Source: Saccharomonospora xinjiangensis XJ-54
GTDB taxonomy: Bacteria > Actinomycetota > Actinomycetes > Mycobacteriales > Pseudonocardiaceae
Reading direction: 5' to 3'
Assembly: GCF_000258175.1 (NCBI RefSeq)
Contig: NZ_JH636049.1
Location: 2,147,482 to 2,211,481 of the forward strand
Length of the DNA: 64,000 bases
Below the pieces are notes generated by a model, which did not search any database, was not told the origin of the DNA, and worked only from the letters and a program-made list of their open reading frames with translations. Below are positions 37,601-44,174 of this stretch, in pieces. The translations under genes were made by a program, and so were the position numbers. Within the stretch, counting starts at the first letter, position 1. Each line of letters starts with the position of its first letter.

Positions 37601-38025
37601 GTGAGTTCGCCCGCGCCTCGCTTCTCGATCCACTCCGGCCCCAGCCGCAGCGCATGGTCCACAACCCTGGCCCGCAGTTCCTCCTTGGCTCCCGCCGCCG
37701 CACGGGCCGCCACGACCCGCATCGCCCAGCCGAGCACAGCCCGCAGGACCACCGACCCAGCGAGAGCGGCCACGACTTTCTCGTGTCCGGTGACCTCGCC
37801 TGCCACGAGGTCGGCGAGGACCGACGCGAGCAGGAATGCCTGCGCCACGAGCGCTGCGGCGTTGAGCAGCGCCAGCACTGCCGAGAAGGCCAGCGCTCGG
37901 CGCGCCGCCGACGAAAGGGCGGGCAGCGCGCCGAGCGGGCCACGGCTCACCCACGCGGTGTCCTCTTCGGACTGCCCTGTCGAGGACACCGTGGCGGTAA
38001 GGGGACCGTGGGTGAGCGCGTTCAT
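34681..38025 (-). CDS. cydDC: Fused CydDC thiol-reductant ABC exporter
   Basis: 1114 residues: two complete ABC exporter halves in one chain, as is typical of actinobacteria. Half one (about 30-540) has six helices, Walker A GRSGTGKTTT and signature LSVGQRQRVAVARALL. Half two (about 590-1110) has Walker A GPSGAGKSSLL and signature LSGGQAHRVALARAVL. It exports cysteine/glutathione-like thiols to the periplasmic side and is needed for cytochrome bd assembly. The ATG overlaps the cydB stop (ATGA), indicating coupling. A proline/arginine-rich linker separates the halves. Confidence 0.93.
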   Translation of the reverse strand: MNALTHGPLTATVSSTGQSEEDTAWVSRGPLGALPALSSAARRALAFSAVLALLNAAALVAQAFLLASVLADLVAGEVTGHEKVVAALAGSVVLRAVLGWAMRVVAARAAAGAKEELRARVVDHALRLGPEWIEKRGAGELTSLTTKGLDALDAYFTEYLPALVTAAVVPFAAGLAVLVADWPSAVLIVVTLPLLPLFAVLIGKQTAERVEQATDAVHRMSGHLLELVRALPVLTAFRRAEAQADAVRRVSDGHRRTTLATLRLAFASAFALELAATLSVALVAVVIGVRLVSGDLSLAVGLGVLILAPECYQPLRSVGSAFHASQDGVEAVRKVAGVLSVEPPRHGVREPGQGAVRVDALRVRRRGGFAPDGETFTVRPGERVRLAGRSGTGKTTTLSVLLGFVTPDSGSVTVDGVPLSELDMSMWRDVVAWVPQSPAFAGGTVRAELALTGADAPEIDAMLARLDLTGLAERPVHRLSVGQRQRVAVARALLRLWHGAWLLLLDEPTAHLDRASAELVWLAVREAQDAGAAVVIAAHARGGIEAPSRNAAEERSVGTKARPAARTAARPVPLRELGDRRLVRGVALGAAALLAGIALTATSGWLIAKASQQPPILTLTVAVVGVRTFGLARAALRYVERLVTHDGAFRVAARLRERLWRSLVRLGPARVRSRHGEDLAKLVDDVDTVRDLLPRAVTPPVVAGLVVAGAIAVQTAVLPSAGLALAGAVVVAAVVAPALAVLLDRRATATLSEGRRDVAARVLSLFDGAAELIAFGAHVERRARLAERDAQLAALARRQAWGAGAADAVVTAATGLAAVTGVVFAARAIAEGTLDPVLAPVLALVPLALAEALSMLPPAAQHWAALRRARMRLSAMLDTAQDQPRQLGTVTRVKDGAVRLSAVDVRWPGGSGPALRGADLDIPAGARVAVVGPSGAGKSSLLATVLGFLRPERGAAVLPDRVAWAPQEPQLVSTTVAENLRLADPHASDARLREVLRIACLADLPLDVVLGDAGRGLSGGQAHRVALARAVLAAQDADVVLLDEPTAHLDEATADAVLANLRTALDGRTVFHVTHRPEEAADADIVVEVTGGRVEVVRGTFAGARTAMRAGERR

Positions 38026-39032
38026 CGGGGTGCGTGTGCCTTCGGGATGTGGTGGATGCCGATGCGCTTGCGGAACACCCAGTACGTCCAGCCCTGGTAG
38101 ACCAGCACGGCGGGCGCGCCGAAAAGACCGACCCAGCTCATGATCTTCAACGTGTACGGGCTCGACGAGGCGTTCTCGACGGTGAGCGAGTTCGCCGCGT
38201 CCAGTGTGGACGGCAGAACGTCGGGGTAAAGCGAGCCGAACAGCGCCACCACCGCCGCCGTGATCACGACTCCCAGCGCGGCGAACGCCTGCCCCTCCCT
38301 TCCGAGCAGCAGCCGCCACAACGCCACCACACCCGCGACGGGAACGACCAGCATCGGGACCAACGTCCACGTGAGGCCCTCCTCCCACTGCACCAGCAAC
38401 AGGAGCGCGAGCACGGGAAGCAACGCCAGCGGCGCGAACCGGACGGCGAACGCGCGGGCACGATGACGCAGTTCGCCCTCGGTCTTCAGCGAAAGGAACA
38501 CCGCACCGTGGACCAGCGAGAACGCCGCGACAGCCACCCCGCCGAGCACCGTTTCCCAGCTGACGGCCTCCAACACCGAACCGACCCTGTTGCCGTCTGC
38601 GTCGAGCGGCAGCCCCAGCACCGTCGTGGTCAGGACGAGCCCGACGCCCAGCGGCGGAATCCATGAGCCGATCACGATCACGGTGTCCCAGACAGCGCGC
38701 CAGCGACGCGAGTCCACCTTGCCCCGGTACTCGAAGGCCACGCCCCTGCCGATCAGCGCGAGCAACAGGAGGAGCAACGGCAGGTAGGCGGCGGAGAAGA
38801 GGCTCGCGTACCAGGCGGGGAACGCCGCGAAGGTGGCGCCACCCGCGACGATCAGCCACACCTCGTTGCCGTCCCAGACCGGCCCGATCGTGTTGATCAT
38901 GACTCGGCGTTCGGTGTCGTCACGGCCGAGAACCGGCAGCAGCATCCCGACTCCGAAGTCGAAGCCTTCGAGGAAGAGGTAGCCAAGCCAGAACAGGGCG
39001 ATGATGCAGAACCAGAGCGTGGGCAGGTCCAT
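38022..39032 (-). CDS. cydB: Cytochrome bd oxidase subunit II
   Basis: 336 residues with about eight to nine transmembrane helices. The N-terminus LPTLWFCIIALFWLGYLFLEGFDFGVGML is diagnostic of CydB, and GPVWDGNEVWL is conserved. It pairs with CydA to form the quinol oxidase of the membrane, which works at low oxygen. It is separated from cydA by an unusually long 159-bp gap carrying parS- and DnaA-box-like sequences, and overlaps cydDC by 4 bp. Confidence 0.95.
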   Translation of the reverse strand: MDLPTLWFCIIALFWLGYLFLEGFDFGVGMLLPVLGRDDTERRVMINTIGPVWDGNEVWLIVAGGATFAAFPAWYASLFSAAYLPLLLLLLALIGRGVAFEYRGKVDSRRWRAVWDTVIVIGSWIPPLGVGLVLTTTVLGLPLDADGNRVGSVLEAVSWETVLGGVAVAAFSLVHGAVFLSLKTEGELRHRARAFAVRFAPLALLPVLALLLLVQWEEGLTWTLVPMLVVPVAGVVALWRLLLGREGQAFAALGVVITAAVVALFGSLYPDVLPSTLDAANSLTVENASSSPYTLKIMSWVGLFGAPAVLVYQGWTYWVFRKRIGIHHIPKAHAPR

Positions 39033-39058
39033 CAGAGAACCTCTTCCCTGAAGATCAG

Positions 39059-39074
39059 CATTTCACGTGAAACA
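39059..39074. other. parS: Near-perfect parS (ParB/Spo0J binding site)
   Basis: CATTTCACGTGAAACA matches the bacterial parS consensus TGTTTCACGTGAAACA at 14 of 16 positions and contains an unbroken 12-bp palindrome TTTCACGTGAAA (39061-39072). It lies between cydB and cydA. parS sites in actinobacteria cluster around the replication origin, and this window has origin-proximal gene order. Binding is inferred from sequence alone. Confidence 0.75.
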
Positions 39075-39076
39075 AT

Positions 39077-39115
39077 TGATCCACAGCCTGTGGACAGCCA
39101 GAGAAGTTGTCCACA
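39077..39115. other. DnaA-box cluster
   Basis: Three candidate boxes within 39 bp: TGATCCACA at 39077-39085 (7/9), CTGTCCACA on the minus strand at 39089-39097 (8/9), and a perfect actinobacterial box TTGTCCACA at 39107-39115. The first two also make a 7-1-7 inverted repeat (39080-39094). It is not oriC, since dnaA and dnaN are absent. It may be a DnaA-titrating or regulatory site. Confidence 0.6.
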
Positions 39116-39191
39116 AATCCCAGGTCGGCGGCATTGTCGGCCGTGGAAAACTTGATCTTGGGCGGGTGTCATGCCTGCTGTCCCTTCCACC

Positions 39192-40715
39192 TCAGTACGC
39201 GAAGGCGAGTGCGTCGCCCGAACCGCGCTTGCCGTCAGGGCCGTCAGGGTCGTCAGGACCGCCAGGACCACGGGGGCCGTCACCAGGAGGCAACGCGGCC
39301 TCCACTCCTCCGCGCACGTAGCGCACGATCAGGAACACCTCGACGGCGGCGAGCACCGCATAGACCGAGGTGAGCGCGATCAGCGACGTCCACACCTCAC
39401 CGGTGGTCAGCTCCGACACCGCCGTCGCCGTGTACATCCACACGCCATCGACGCCCGTCGGGTTGGGCACCACCACGAACGGCTGCCTTCCCATCTCCGT
39501 GAAGATCCAGCCCGCGCTGTTGGCGATGAACGGCAACGCGATACCGGCCAGCGCGAGCCGTGGGAACCACCGGGAATCCGGGATGCGATCGCCCCTGGTC
39601 AGCCACAATGCCGCCAGACCGATCGCGGCACTCAACGCGCCGAAGCCGATCATGATCCGGAAACCCCAGTACGTCACCGGCAGGCTCGGCACGTAATCGA
39701 CGGGCTTGCCCGCGAGTTCGCCGAGCGCGGGGTCGTCGGGGTAGTTGGTGCCGTAGCGCTCCTGGTACTCGCCCACCAACTGCTCGATGCCCTTCACCTC
39801 GGTGCTGAAGTCACCGTGCGCCAGGAACGACAGCAGGGCGGGAACGTTGAACGTCTTCACGTTCTCGCAGTCGGCGTCGGCCACATCGCCCACGGCCAGG
39901 ATCGAGAAGCTGGCGGGCTGCTCGGTGTGGCACAGCGCCTCCGCTGCCGCCATCTTCATCGGCTGCTGCTCGAACATCAGCTTGCCTTGGACGTCACCGG
40001 TGATGGCGAGCACGACGAACGCCACGGCGCCCGTCCACGCTCCGAGCTTCACCGACGAACGCCACACAGGGCGATCCGCGTCTTCCGTGCGCCGCTTCCG
40101 CCACAGGTGCCAGCACGCGATGCCGACGAGGAACGACGCGGCGACCGCGAACGCGCCCGCGATCGTGTGCGGGATGGCGGCCAGCGCGGTGGAGTTCGTC
40201 AGCACCGCCCAGATCGACGTCATCGTCGGCTTGCCGTCAACGAACTCGGCGCCGACAGGGTGCTGCATCCACGAGTTGGCCGCGAGGATGAAGTAGGCCG
40301 ACGCGACGGTGGCCAGCGAGAACGCCCACGCACACGCGAGGTGCACTCGCTTGGGCAACCGGTCCCAGCCGAAGATCCACAACCCGAGGAACGTGGACTC
40401 GACGAAGAACGCGACGAGCCCCTCCATCGCCAGCGGCGCCCCGAAGACGTCACCGACGAAGCGCGAGTACGCACTCCAGTTCATCCCGAACTGAAATTCC
40501 TGGACGATGCCCGTCACCACGCCCATGGCGAAGTTGACGAGCAGGAGCTTCCCCCAGAACCGGGTCATCCGGTAGTAACGCTCGTCACCGGTGCGCACCC
40601 ACGCCGTCTGCATACCGGCGACGAGGACGGAAAGACCGATGGTGAGCGGCACCATCAAGAAGTGGTAGACGGTGGTGATACCGAACTGCCAACGCGCGAG
40701 GTCTAGGACTTCCAC
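39192..40715 (-). CDS. cydA: Cytochrome bd oxidase subunit I
   Basis: 507 residues. The N-terminus LDLARWQFGITTVYHFLMVPLTIGLSVL carries the haem b595 ligand His, and the GRQPF motif (EMGRQPFVVVPNPTGVDG) and the quinol-loop residues are conserved. The C-terminus is a Gly/Pro/Asp-rich tail (GDGPRGPGGPDDPDGPDGKR) not found in the enterobacterial protein. It is the first gene of the cydA-cydB-cydDC-devS transcription direction, with a DevR-box-like sequence 58-77 bp upstream of its start. Confidence 0.96.
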   Translation of the reverse strand: MEVLDLARWQFGITTVYHFLMVPLTIGLSVLVAGMQTAWVRTGDERYYRMTRFWGKLLLVNFAMGVVTGIVQEFQFGMNWSAYSRFVGDVFGAPLAMEGLVAFFVESTFLGLWIFGWDRLPKRVHLACAWAFSLATVASAYFILAANSWMQHPVGAEFVDGKPTMTSIWAVLTNSTALAAIPHTIAGAFAVAASFLVGIACWHLWRKRRTEDADRPVWRSSVKLGAWTGAVAFVVLAITGDVQGKLMFEQQPMKMAAAEALCHTEQPASFSILAVGDVADADCENVKTFNVPALLSFLAHGDFSTEVKGIEQLVGEYQERYGTNYPDDPALGELAGKPVDYVPSLPVTYWGFRIMIGFGALSAAIGLAALWLTRGDRIPDSRWFPRLALAGIALPFIANSAGWIFTEMGRQPFVVVPNPTGVDGVWMYTATAVSELTTGEVWTSLIALTSVYAVLAAVEVFLIVRYVRGGVEAALPPGDGPRGPGGPDDPDGPDGKRGSGDALAFAY

Positions 40716-40772
40716 GAGATCGACTCTGCGCTCTTCCAGCCCTTTTGCGTCAGGTCCCGTGGTCCTGGAGAG

Positions 40773-40792
40773 GTCGGGACCAACGTCCTGCC
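40773..40792. promoter_or_regulatory. DevR/DosR-box-like operator upstream of cydA
   Basis: GTCGGGACCAACGTCCTGCC matches the mycobacterial DevR consensus TTSGGGACTWWAGTCCCSAA at 14 of 20 positions, including both GGGAC and GTCC half-sites. A further GGTCCC half-site lies at 40753-40758, forming an inverted repeat with GGGACC at 40776-40781. The adjacent devR/devS-like genes make this plausible. No footprint evidence exists. Confidence 0.5.
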
Positions 40793-40869
40793 GACAGCGG
40801 CCGTAGCCTCCGCAGCCCTTCGCTCGCCGTGGTCGCCCTCACGGTGCTCCGGTTACGGCGGCCCGAAGA

Positions 40870-40897
40870 AAATTGTGAGGCCAGGCGCGAACAATTT
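40870..40897. promoter_or_regulatory. Inverted repeat AAATTGT-N14-ACAATTT
   Basis: Perfect 7-bp arms separated by 14 nt, in the 278-bp divergent region between cydA and the GDT1-family gene. The stretch is AT-rich relative to the genome and could be an operator. The spacing does not fit a Rex site (TTGTG-N8-CACAA). A second small repeat CGATT-N5-AATCG is at 40917-40931. Confidence 0.35.
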
Positions 40898-40993
40898 CTC
40901 ACCATCCCTAAAGAAGCGATTCGACAAATCGATTCCCTAGGTATTCGACCGTTCACCCTTTATCGTTGAAGACGAAAGGGGTGGAAAACCGCC

Positions 40994-41605
40994 GTGTCTG
41001 CCGCACTCATCGCGTTCGTGACCACATTCGCGCTGGTCATGGCCGTGGAACTGCCCGACAAGACGTTCGTCGCCACCCTCGTTCTGACCACTCGGTTCCG
41101 TCCGAAAGCCGTTCTCTCCGGGGTCTCCGCCGCCTTCGCCGTGCAGGCACTGATCGCCGTCGGTTTCGGCAGTGTTCTGACCTTCCTTCCCGACCAGCTC
41201 GTCTCCGTGATCGTCGGCATGCTCTTCGGCGCGGGCGCGGCCATGCTCCTTCGTGAGGGCTTCCGCACAGGAGACGACGACTCCCACGACTCCCACGACG
41301 CCGCGCGCGGCGGTGCGGGCGAGGTGAGTTTCCGGCGCGCCGCGCTGACGTCGTTCTGCGTCCTGTTCGCCGCCGAGTGGGGTGATGCGTCCCAGCTCGC
41401 GACAGCCGGCCTCGTCGCCCGCTCCGCGCAGCCGCTCGCCGTCGGCCTCGGCTCCTTCGCCGCGCTCGTCACCGTGGCGGGGCTCGCTGTCCTGCTCGGC
41501 CGCAAGATCCGCACGAAACTACGGCCCCGGCTCCTGCAACGGATCGCCGGTTTCATCTTCGCGGCCTTCTCGTTGATCGCCTTCGGCACCGCGATCTTCG
41601 GTTAG
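40994..41605 (+). CDS. GDT1/TMEM165 (UPF0016) family cation exporter
   Basis: 203 residues with six helices. The two family signatures are present: ELPDKTFVATLVL in helix one and EWGDASQLATAGL in the second half, each an E-x-G/P-D-K/x-T/S motif that lines the cation path. A central His/Asp loop (DDDSHDSHD) may bind metal. Family members (bacterial MneA, yeast Gdt1) move Mn2+ or Ca2+ across the membrane. Start is GTG. No yybP-ykoY riboswitch pattern was found upstream. Confidence 0.88.
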   Translation: MSAALIAFVTTFALVMAVELPDKTFVATLVLTTRFRPKAVLSGVSAAFAVQALIAVGFGSVLTFLPDQLVSVIVGMLFGAGAAMLLREGFRTGDDDSHDSHDAARGGAGEVSFRRAALTSFCVLFAAEWGDASQLATAGLVARSAQPLAVGLGSFAALVTVAGLAVLLGRKIRTKLRPRLLQRIAGFIFAAFSLIAFGTAIFG

Positions 41606-41612
41606 AGCCCGC

Positions 41613-42245
41613 TCAGTCCCGCAACGCCTCGGCAAGTTCACTCGCGGCCTCGACAAGCTGCGCGCCGACCGTCGCGTTGTCCAACGACACCAGTGACACC
41701 ACGCCCAACGCGGCCCTGACGCCCGCGATGCCCCGCACGGGAGCCGCGACACCGTGAATACCAGGCTGAGGGTCGCCGGTCGCGGCAGCCCATCCCCTGC
41801 CCTTCGGCCGCAGGCTCAGCGCCTTGCCGACGGCGCCTCGCGACACCGGATGCCTGCTGCCGAGGCGGTACGCGACATGGAACGTCGTCGCCGTCGGCTC
41901 CGCGACAGCCACGACATGCACCTGGTCACCCTCGGCCACCGAGAGGTGGGCCGTTGCGCCGATGCGGTCGGCGAGCGTGCGCAGCGCCGGACGTGCCGAG
42001 GCCCGAAGCTGGGGCAGCATCTGCTCGCCAAGGCGCAGCACACCTGCGCCGAGGCGAACGCGGCTGCCCTCCCGCCAGACGAGTCCCCGCTCGGTCAGTG
42101 GCACCAGCAGGCGGTACACGGCCGCCCTGCTCGTGCCGACGACCTTGGCGAGGTCGGTCACCGTGGCCGAGGCGCCCTCGGCGTCGGCCACGGCCTGCAA
42201 CAGCGCGAGCCCGCGATCGAGTGTCTGCGAGCTCTCCCTGGTCAC
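41613..42245 (-). CDS. IclR family transcriptional regulator
   Basis: 210 residues: N-terminal winged helix (ATVTDLAKVVGTSRAAVYRLLVPLTERGLV) and a C-terminal IclR effector-binding domain (IGATAHLSVAEGDQVHVVAVAEP...HPVSRGAVGKA), slightly shorter than the usual 250 residues. The GTG start overlaps the stop of the preceding conserved gene (GTGA), so the two are translated together and it may control that gene. The effector is unknown. Confidence 0.87.
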   Translation of the reverse strand: MTRESSQTLDRGLALLQAVADAEGASATVTDLAKVVGTSRAAVYRLLVPLTERGLVWREGSRVRLGAGVLRLGEQMLPQLRASARPALRTLADRIGATAHLSVAEGDQVHVVAVAEPTATTFHVAYRLGSRHPVSRGAVGKALSLRPKGRGWAAATGDPQPGIHGVAAPVRGIAGVRAALGVVSLVSLDNATVGAQLVEAASELAEALRD

Positions 42246-43108
42246 AGCAGTCCAAGCCCCGACAGGTCGGTCACCGACTCGTGGAACGTCGCGGAGGCGT
42301 AGCAGGCGAACAGTGAGCGCACCGCCTTGGCGGCCTCGTCACTGAGTCCCGCCGCCTCGGCGGCGAGTGCCTCGCCGTCCGTGCTCGCCAGCGCCTCACG
42401 CACGTTGCCGCCCGCAAGGCTGCGCCCCGACGCGACCAGCAGGTTGAGGAACCCGTGGTGTTCGAAGCCCGTTTCGGCGTCGGTGTGCCGGACGGCGCGG
42501 TGAAGACTGTTGGTGGCTTTGAACGCCGCTCCCGGTGCGCCGCTGACCACGGCCAGGAAGTCGGCCACCTCGTCGATGCTGGGGAAGTTCTCGCTGGACA
42601 GCCCACCACACCGGATCTTCGGCCAGCTCCCGTGCTCGATGACGTTGCCGACCCCGTCGAGCCAGCCGACGCCCCTTCGCGGCTCGACGACCCTGATGAC
42701 GTCCTCGGGAACGAATTCCGACACCCGTTCGAGCCAGACCTCATCGACGTCCGACGGAGCAGGCATCTCGACCATGCGCAGCGACAGCAGTTCCTCGCGG
42801 GATTCGACGATGGAGATCGCCTTCGGCACACCGCCGAGCCCGGTATCGATGATCAGCGAAAGCGGCAGCGGCTCCTTCGGCCGAATTTTGATCAACTCGG
42901 TGATCATCTCCGGCAGCCGGGACGCGGGGCACAGGAAAACTCCCTGCACCCCGGCGTGCTCCCCGGACCTGTGATCGAGGTAACCGGCCAGCGCATCGGG
43001 CATGGTCGTCTCACTGGGAGGGAACAGCGCCGAGTCATCGACAAGCCGGGCGAGCAGGGGTGGGATTCCTCGGGGGCCTGGGGGCGGGAGTTCCACAGCG
43101 CTTGTCAC
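42242..43108 (-). CDS. Conserved hypothetical protein
   Basis: 288 residues, soluble, with alternating strand and helix pattern. It contains VDDSALFPPSETTMPDAL near the N-terminus, PLSLIIDTGLGGVP, and a C-terminal FEHHGFLNLLVASGRSLAGG with nearby histidines. I do not recognise the family; the length and ordered motifs suggest an alpha/beta-barrel-like enzyme. GTG 43108 with GGGGGA upstream is chosen; the frame is open to 43195. It overlaps the IclR gene downstream and diverges from the iron-controlled DUF2470 gene. Confidence 0.75.
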   Translation of the reverse strand: MTSAVELPPPGPRGIPPLLARLVDDSALFPPSETTMPDALAGYLDHRSGEHAGVQGVFLCPASRLPEMITELIKIRPKEPLPLSLIIDTGLGGVPKAISIVESREELLSLRMVEMPAPSDVDEVWLERVSEFVPEDVIRVVEPRRGVGWLDGVGNVIEHGSWPKIRCGGLSSENFPSIDEVADFLAVVSGAPGAAFKATNSLHRAVRHTDAETGFEHHGFLNLLVASGRSLAGGNVREALASTDGEALAAEAAGLSDEAAKAVRSLFACYASATFHESVTDLSGLGLL

Positions 43109-43206
43109 GTCCCCCACGCTAGTAGCGCACGGAATACGAACAAAACTGTTCGATTCCCGGACACATCGAGCCGGGTGCCGCACACCACGTTCCACTCACA
43201 AGATCG

Positions 43207-43225
43207 AAAGGTTAGCCTTACCTAA
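43207..43225. promoter_or_regulatory. IdeR/DtxR iron box
   Basis: AAAGGTTAGCCTTACCTAA matches the 19-bp actinobacterial iron box TTAGGTTAGGCTAACCTAA at 15 of 19 positions and is palindromic around its centre. It lies 65 bp before the TTG start of the DUF2470 gene, so iron-dependent repression of that gene is expected. Confidence 0.8.
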
Positions 43226-43289
43226 GAGCACAGCCACGTCGCCTGTCGATCGAAGGCCGACGTGTCAGGAGCTCCAAGGAGGTGAATCG

Positions 43290-44102
43290 TTGAGTCAACC
43301 CGTCCCCCGCCGCCCACCGGCACCCCGCCCCGCAGAACGGGCCAAGACCATCGCCGTCCGAGGTGGTCCCGCGCACCTGCTCCCCGCCGTCGGACACGAC
43401 GCGAGGGACGAACGGACGTCGCCCTTGCTCTGGCACCTGCACGCGGGCGACGACGTCAGCATCGTGCTGCCGACCGGCTCACCGCTCGCCTCGGGCCTGC
43501 ACGGGGAAGCCACGGCCGAACTCGCGGTCACGCTGGAGATCACCGACGAGTCCCCGCTCCCCCTGCGCCAGCGTGTCAGGGGACTGCTGTGGCTCACCGG
43601 ATGGCTTCGCGGACTCGATCACCGCGCCACCCGCGCACGGGCGGTGGCCATGGCGGAGACCGCCGCCGAACCCGAGCGGCTGCTCGACGTCGGACACGGA
43701 CTTTCGCTGCTGCGGTTCACCCCGGTCTCGGTGACACTCGCCGACAGCGAGGGCACCCACTCGCTCTCGCCTGTCACCTTCGACGCCGCCGTTCCCGACC
43801 CCCTGCACGACTACGAGGACCGCTGGCTGCGCCACCTCGAACACGAGCACTCCGACCTCGTCTCCCGCCTTTCCCGGCTGCTGCCGACCGAGTTGCGGGA
43901 CGGTCGGATCCGTCCGCTCGGCCTCGACCGTCACGGCCTGCGCCTGCGCGTCGAGGGTGAAGGTGACGACCACGACGTGCGGCTGGCGTTCTCCCGTGCG
44001 GTGGAGAACCCGCCGCAGCTCGCCGTCGAACTCCGCAAGCTCGCGGGCTGCCCGTTCCACCACGCGCCACGGCAGGCACCCGGCACGGACGGCGCATCGT
44101 AG
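43290..44102 (+). CDS. DUF2470 domain protein (haem/iron-related)
   Basis: 270 residues. The N-terminal half (PLLWHLHAGDDVSIVLPTGSPLAS) resembles the split-barrel FMN/haem-binding fold. The C-terminal 80 residues (YEDRWLRHLEHEHSDLVSRLSRLL...GLDRHGLRLRVEGEG) match DUF2470, found in haem-iron utilisation proteins such as HugZ. TTG 43290 is preceded by a perfect AAGGAGGTG site 5 nt upstream. With the IdeR box upstream, a role in iron or haem handling under iron limitation is inferred. Confidence 0.8.
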   Translation: MSQPVPRRPPAPRPAERAKTIAVRGGPAHLLPAVGHDARDERTSPLLWHLHAGDDVSIVLPTGSPLASGLHGEATAELAVTLEITDESPLPLRQRVRGLLWLTGWLRGLDHRATRARAVAMAETAAEPERLLDVGHGLSLLRFTPVSVTLADSEGTHSLSPVTFDAAVPDPLHDYEDRWLRHLEHEHSDLVSRLSRLLPTELRDGRIRPLGLDRHGLRLRVEGEGDDHDVRLAFSRAVENPPQLAVELRKLAGCPFHHAPRQAPGTDGAS

Positions 44103-44112
44103 ATCCACGAAG

Positions 44113-44163
44113 AAGAGCCGTGGCGCCCCCGGAAAGTCACCGGAAAGGCGCCACGGCTCTTCA
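44113..44163. terminator. Strong bidirectional terminator hairpin
   Basis: Perfect 16-bp inverted repeat GAAGAGCCGTGGCGCC (44113-44128) and its complement (44148-44163) with a 19-nt loop, centred between the convergent DUF2470 and BCCT genes. It fits a rho-independent terminator for both directions; A- and T-rich ends flank the stem only weakly. Confidence 0.85.
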
Positions 44164-44174
44164 GCCGGAGATCG

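Noticed and set aside
39033..39191. Replication origin
   Set aside because: DnaA boxes are few and dnaA/dnaN are absent; the cluster is better read as a parS/DnaA-binding site.
40870..40897. Rex operator
   Set aside because: The arms TTGT/ACAA are separated by 14 nt, not the 6-8 nt of Rex sites, and the GTG/CAC steps are missing.
40716..40993. yybP-ykoY manganese riboswitch before the GDT1 exporter
   Set aside because: The conserved loops of that riboswitch are not recognisable in the sequence.
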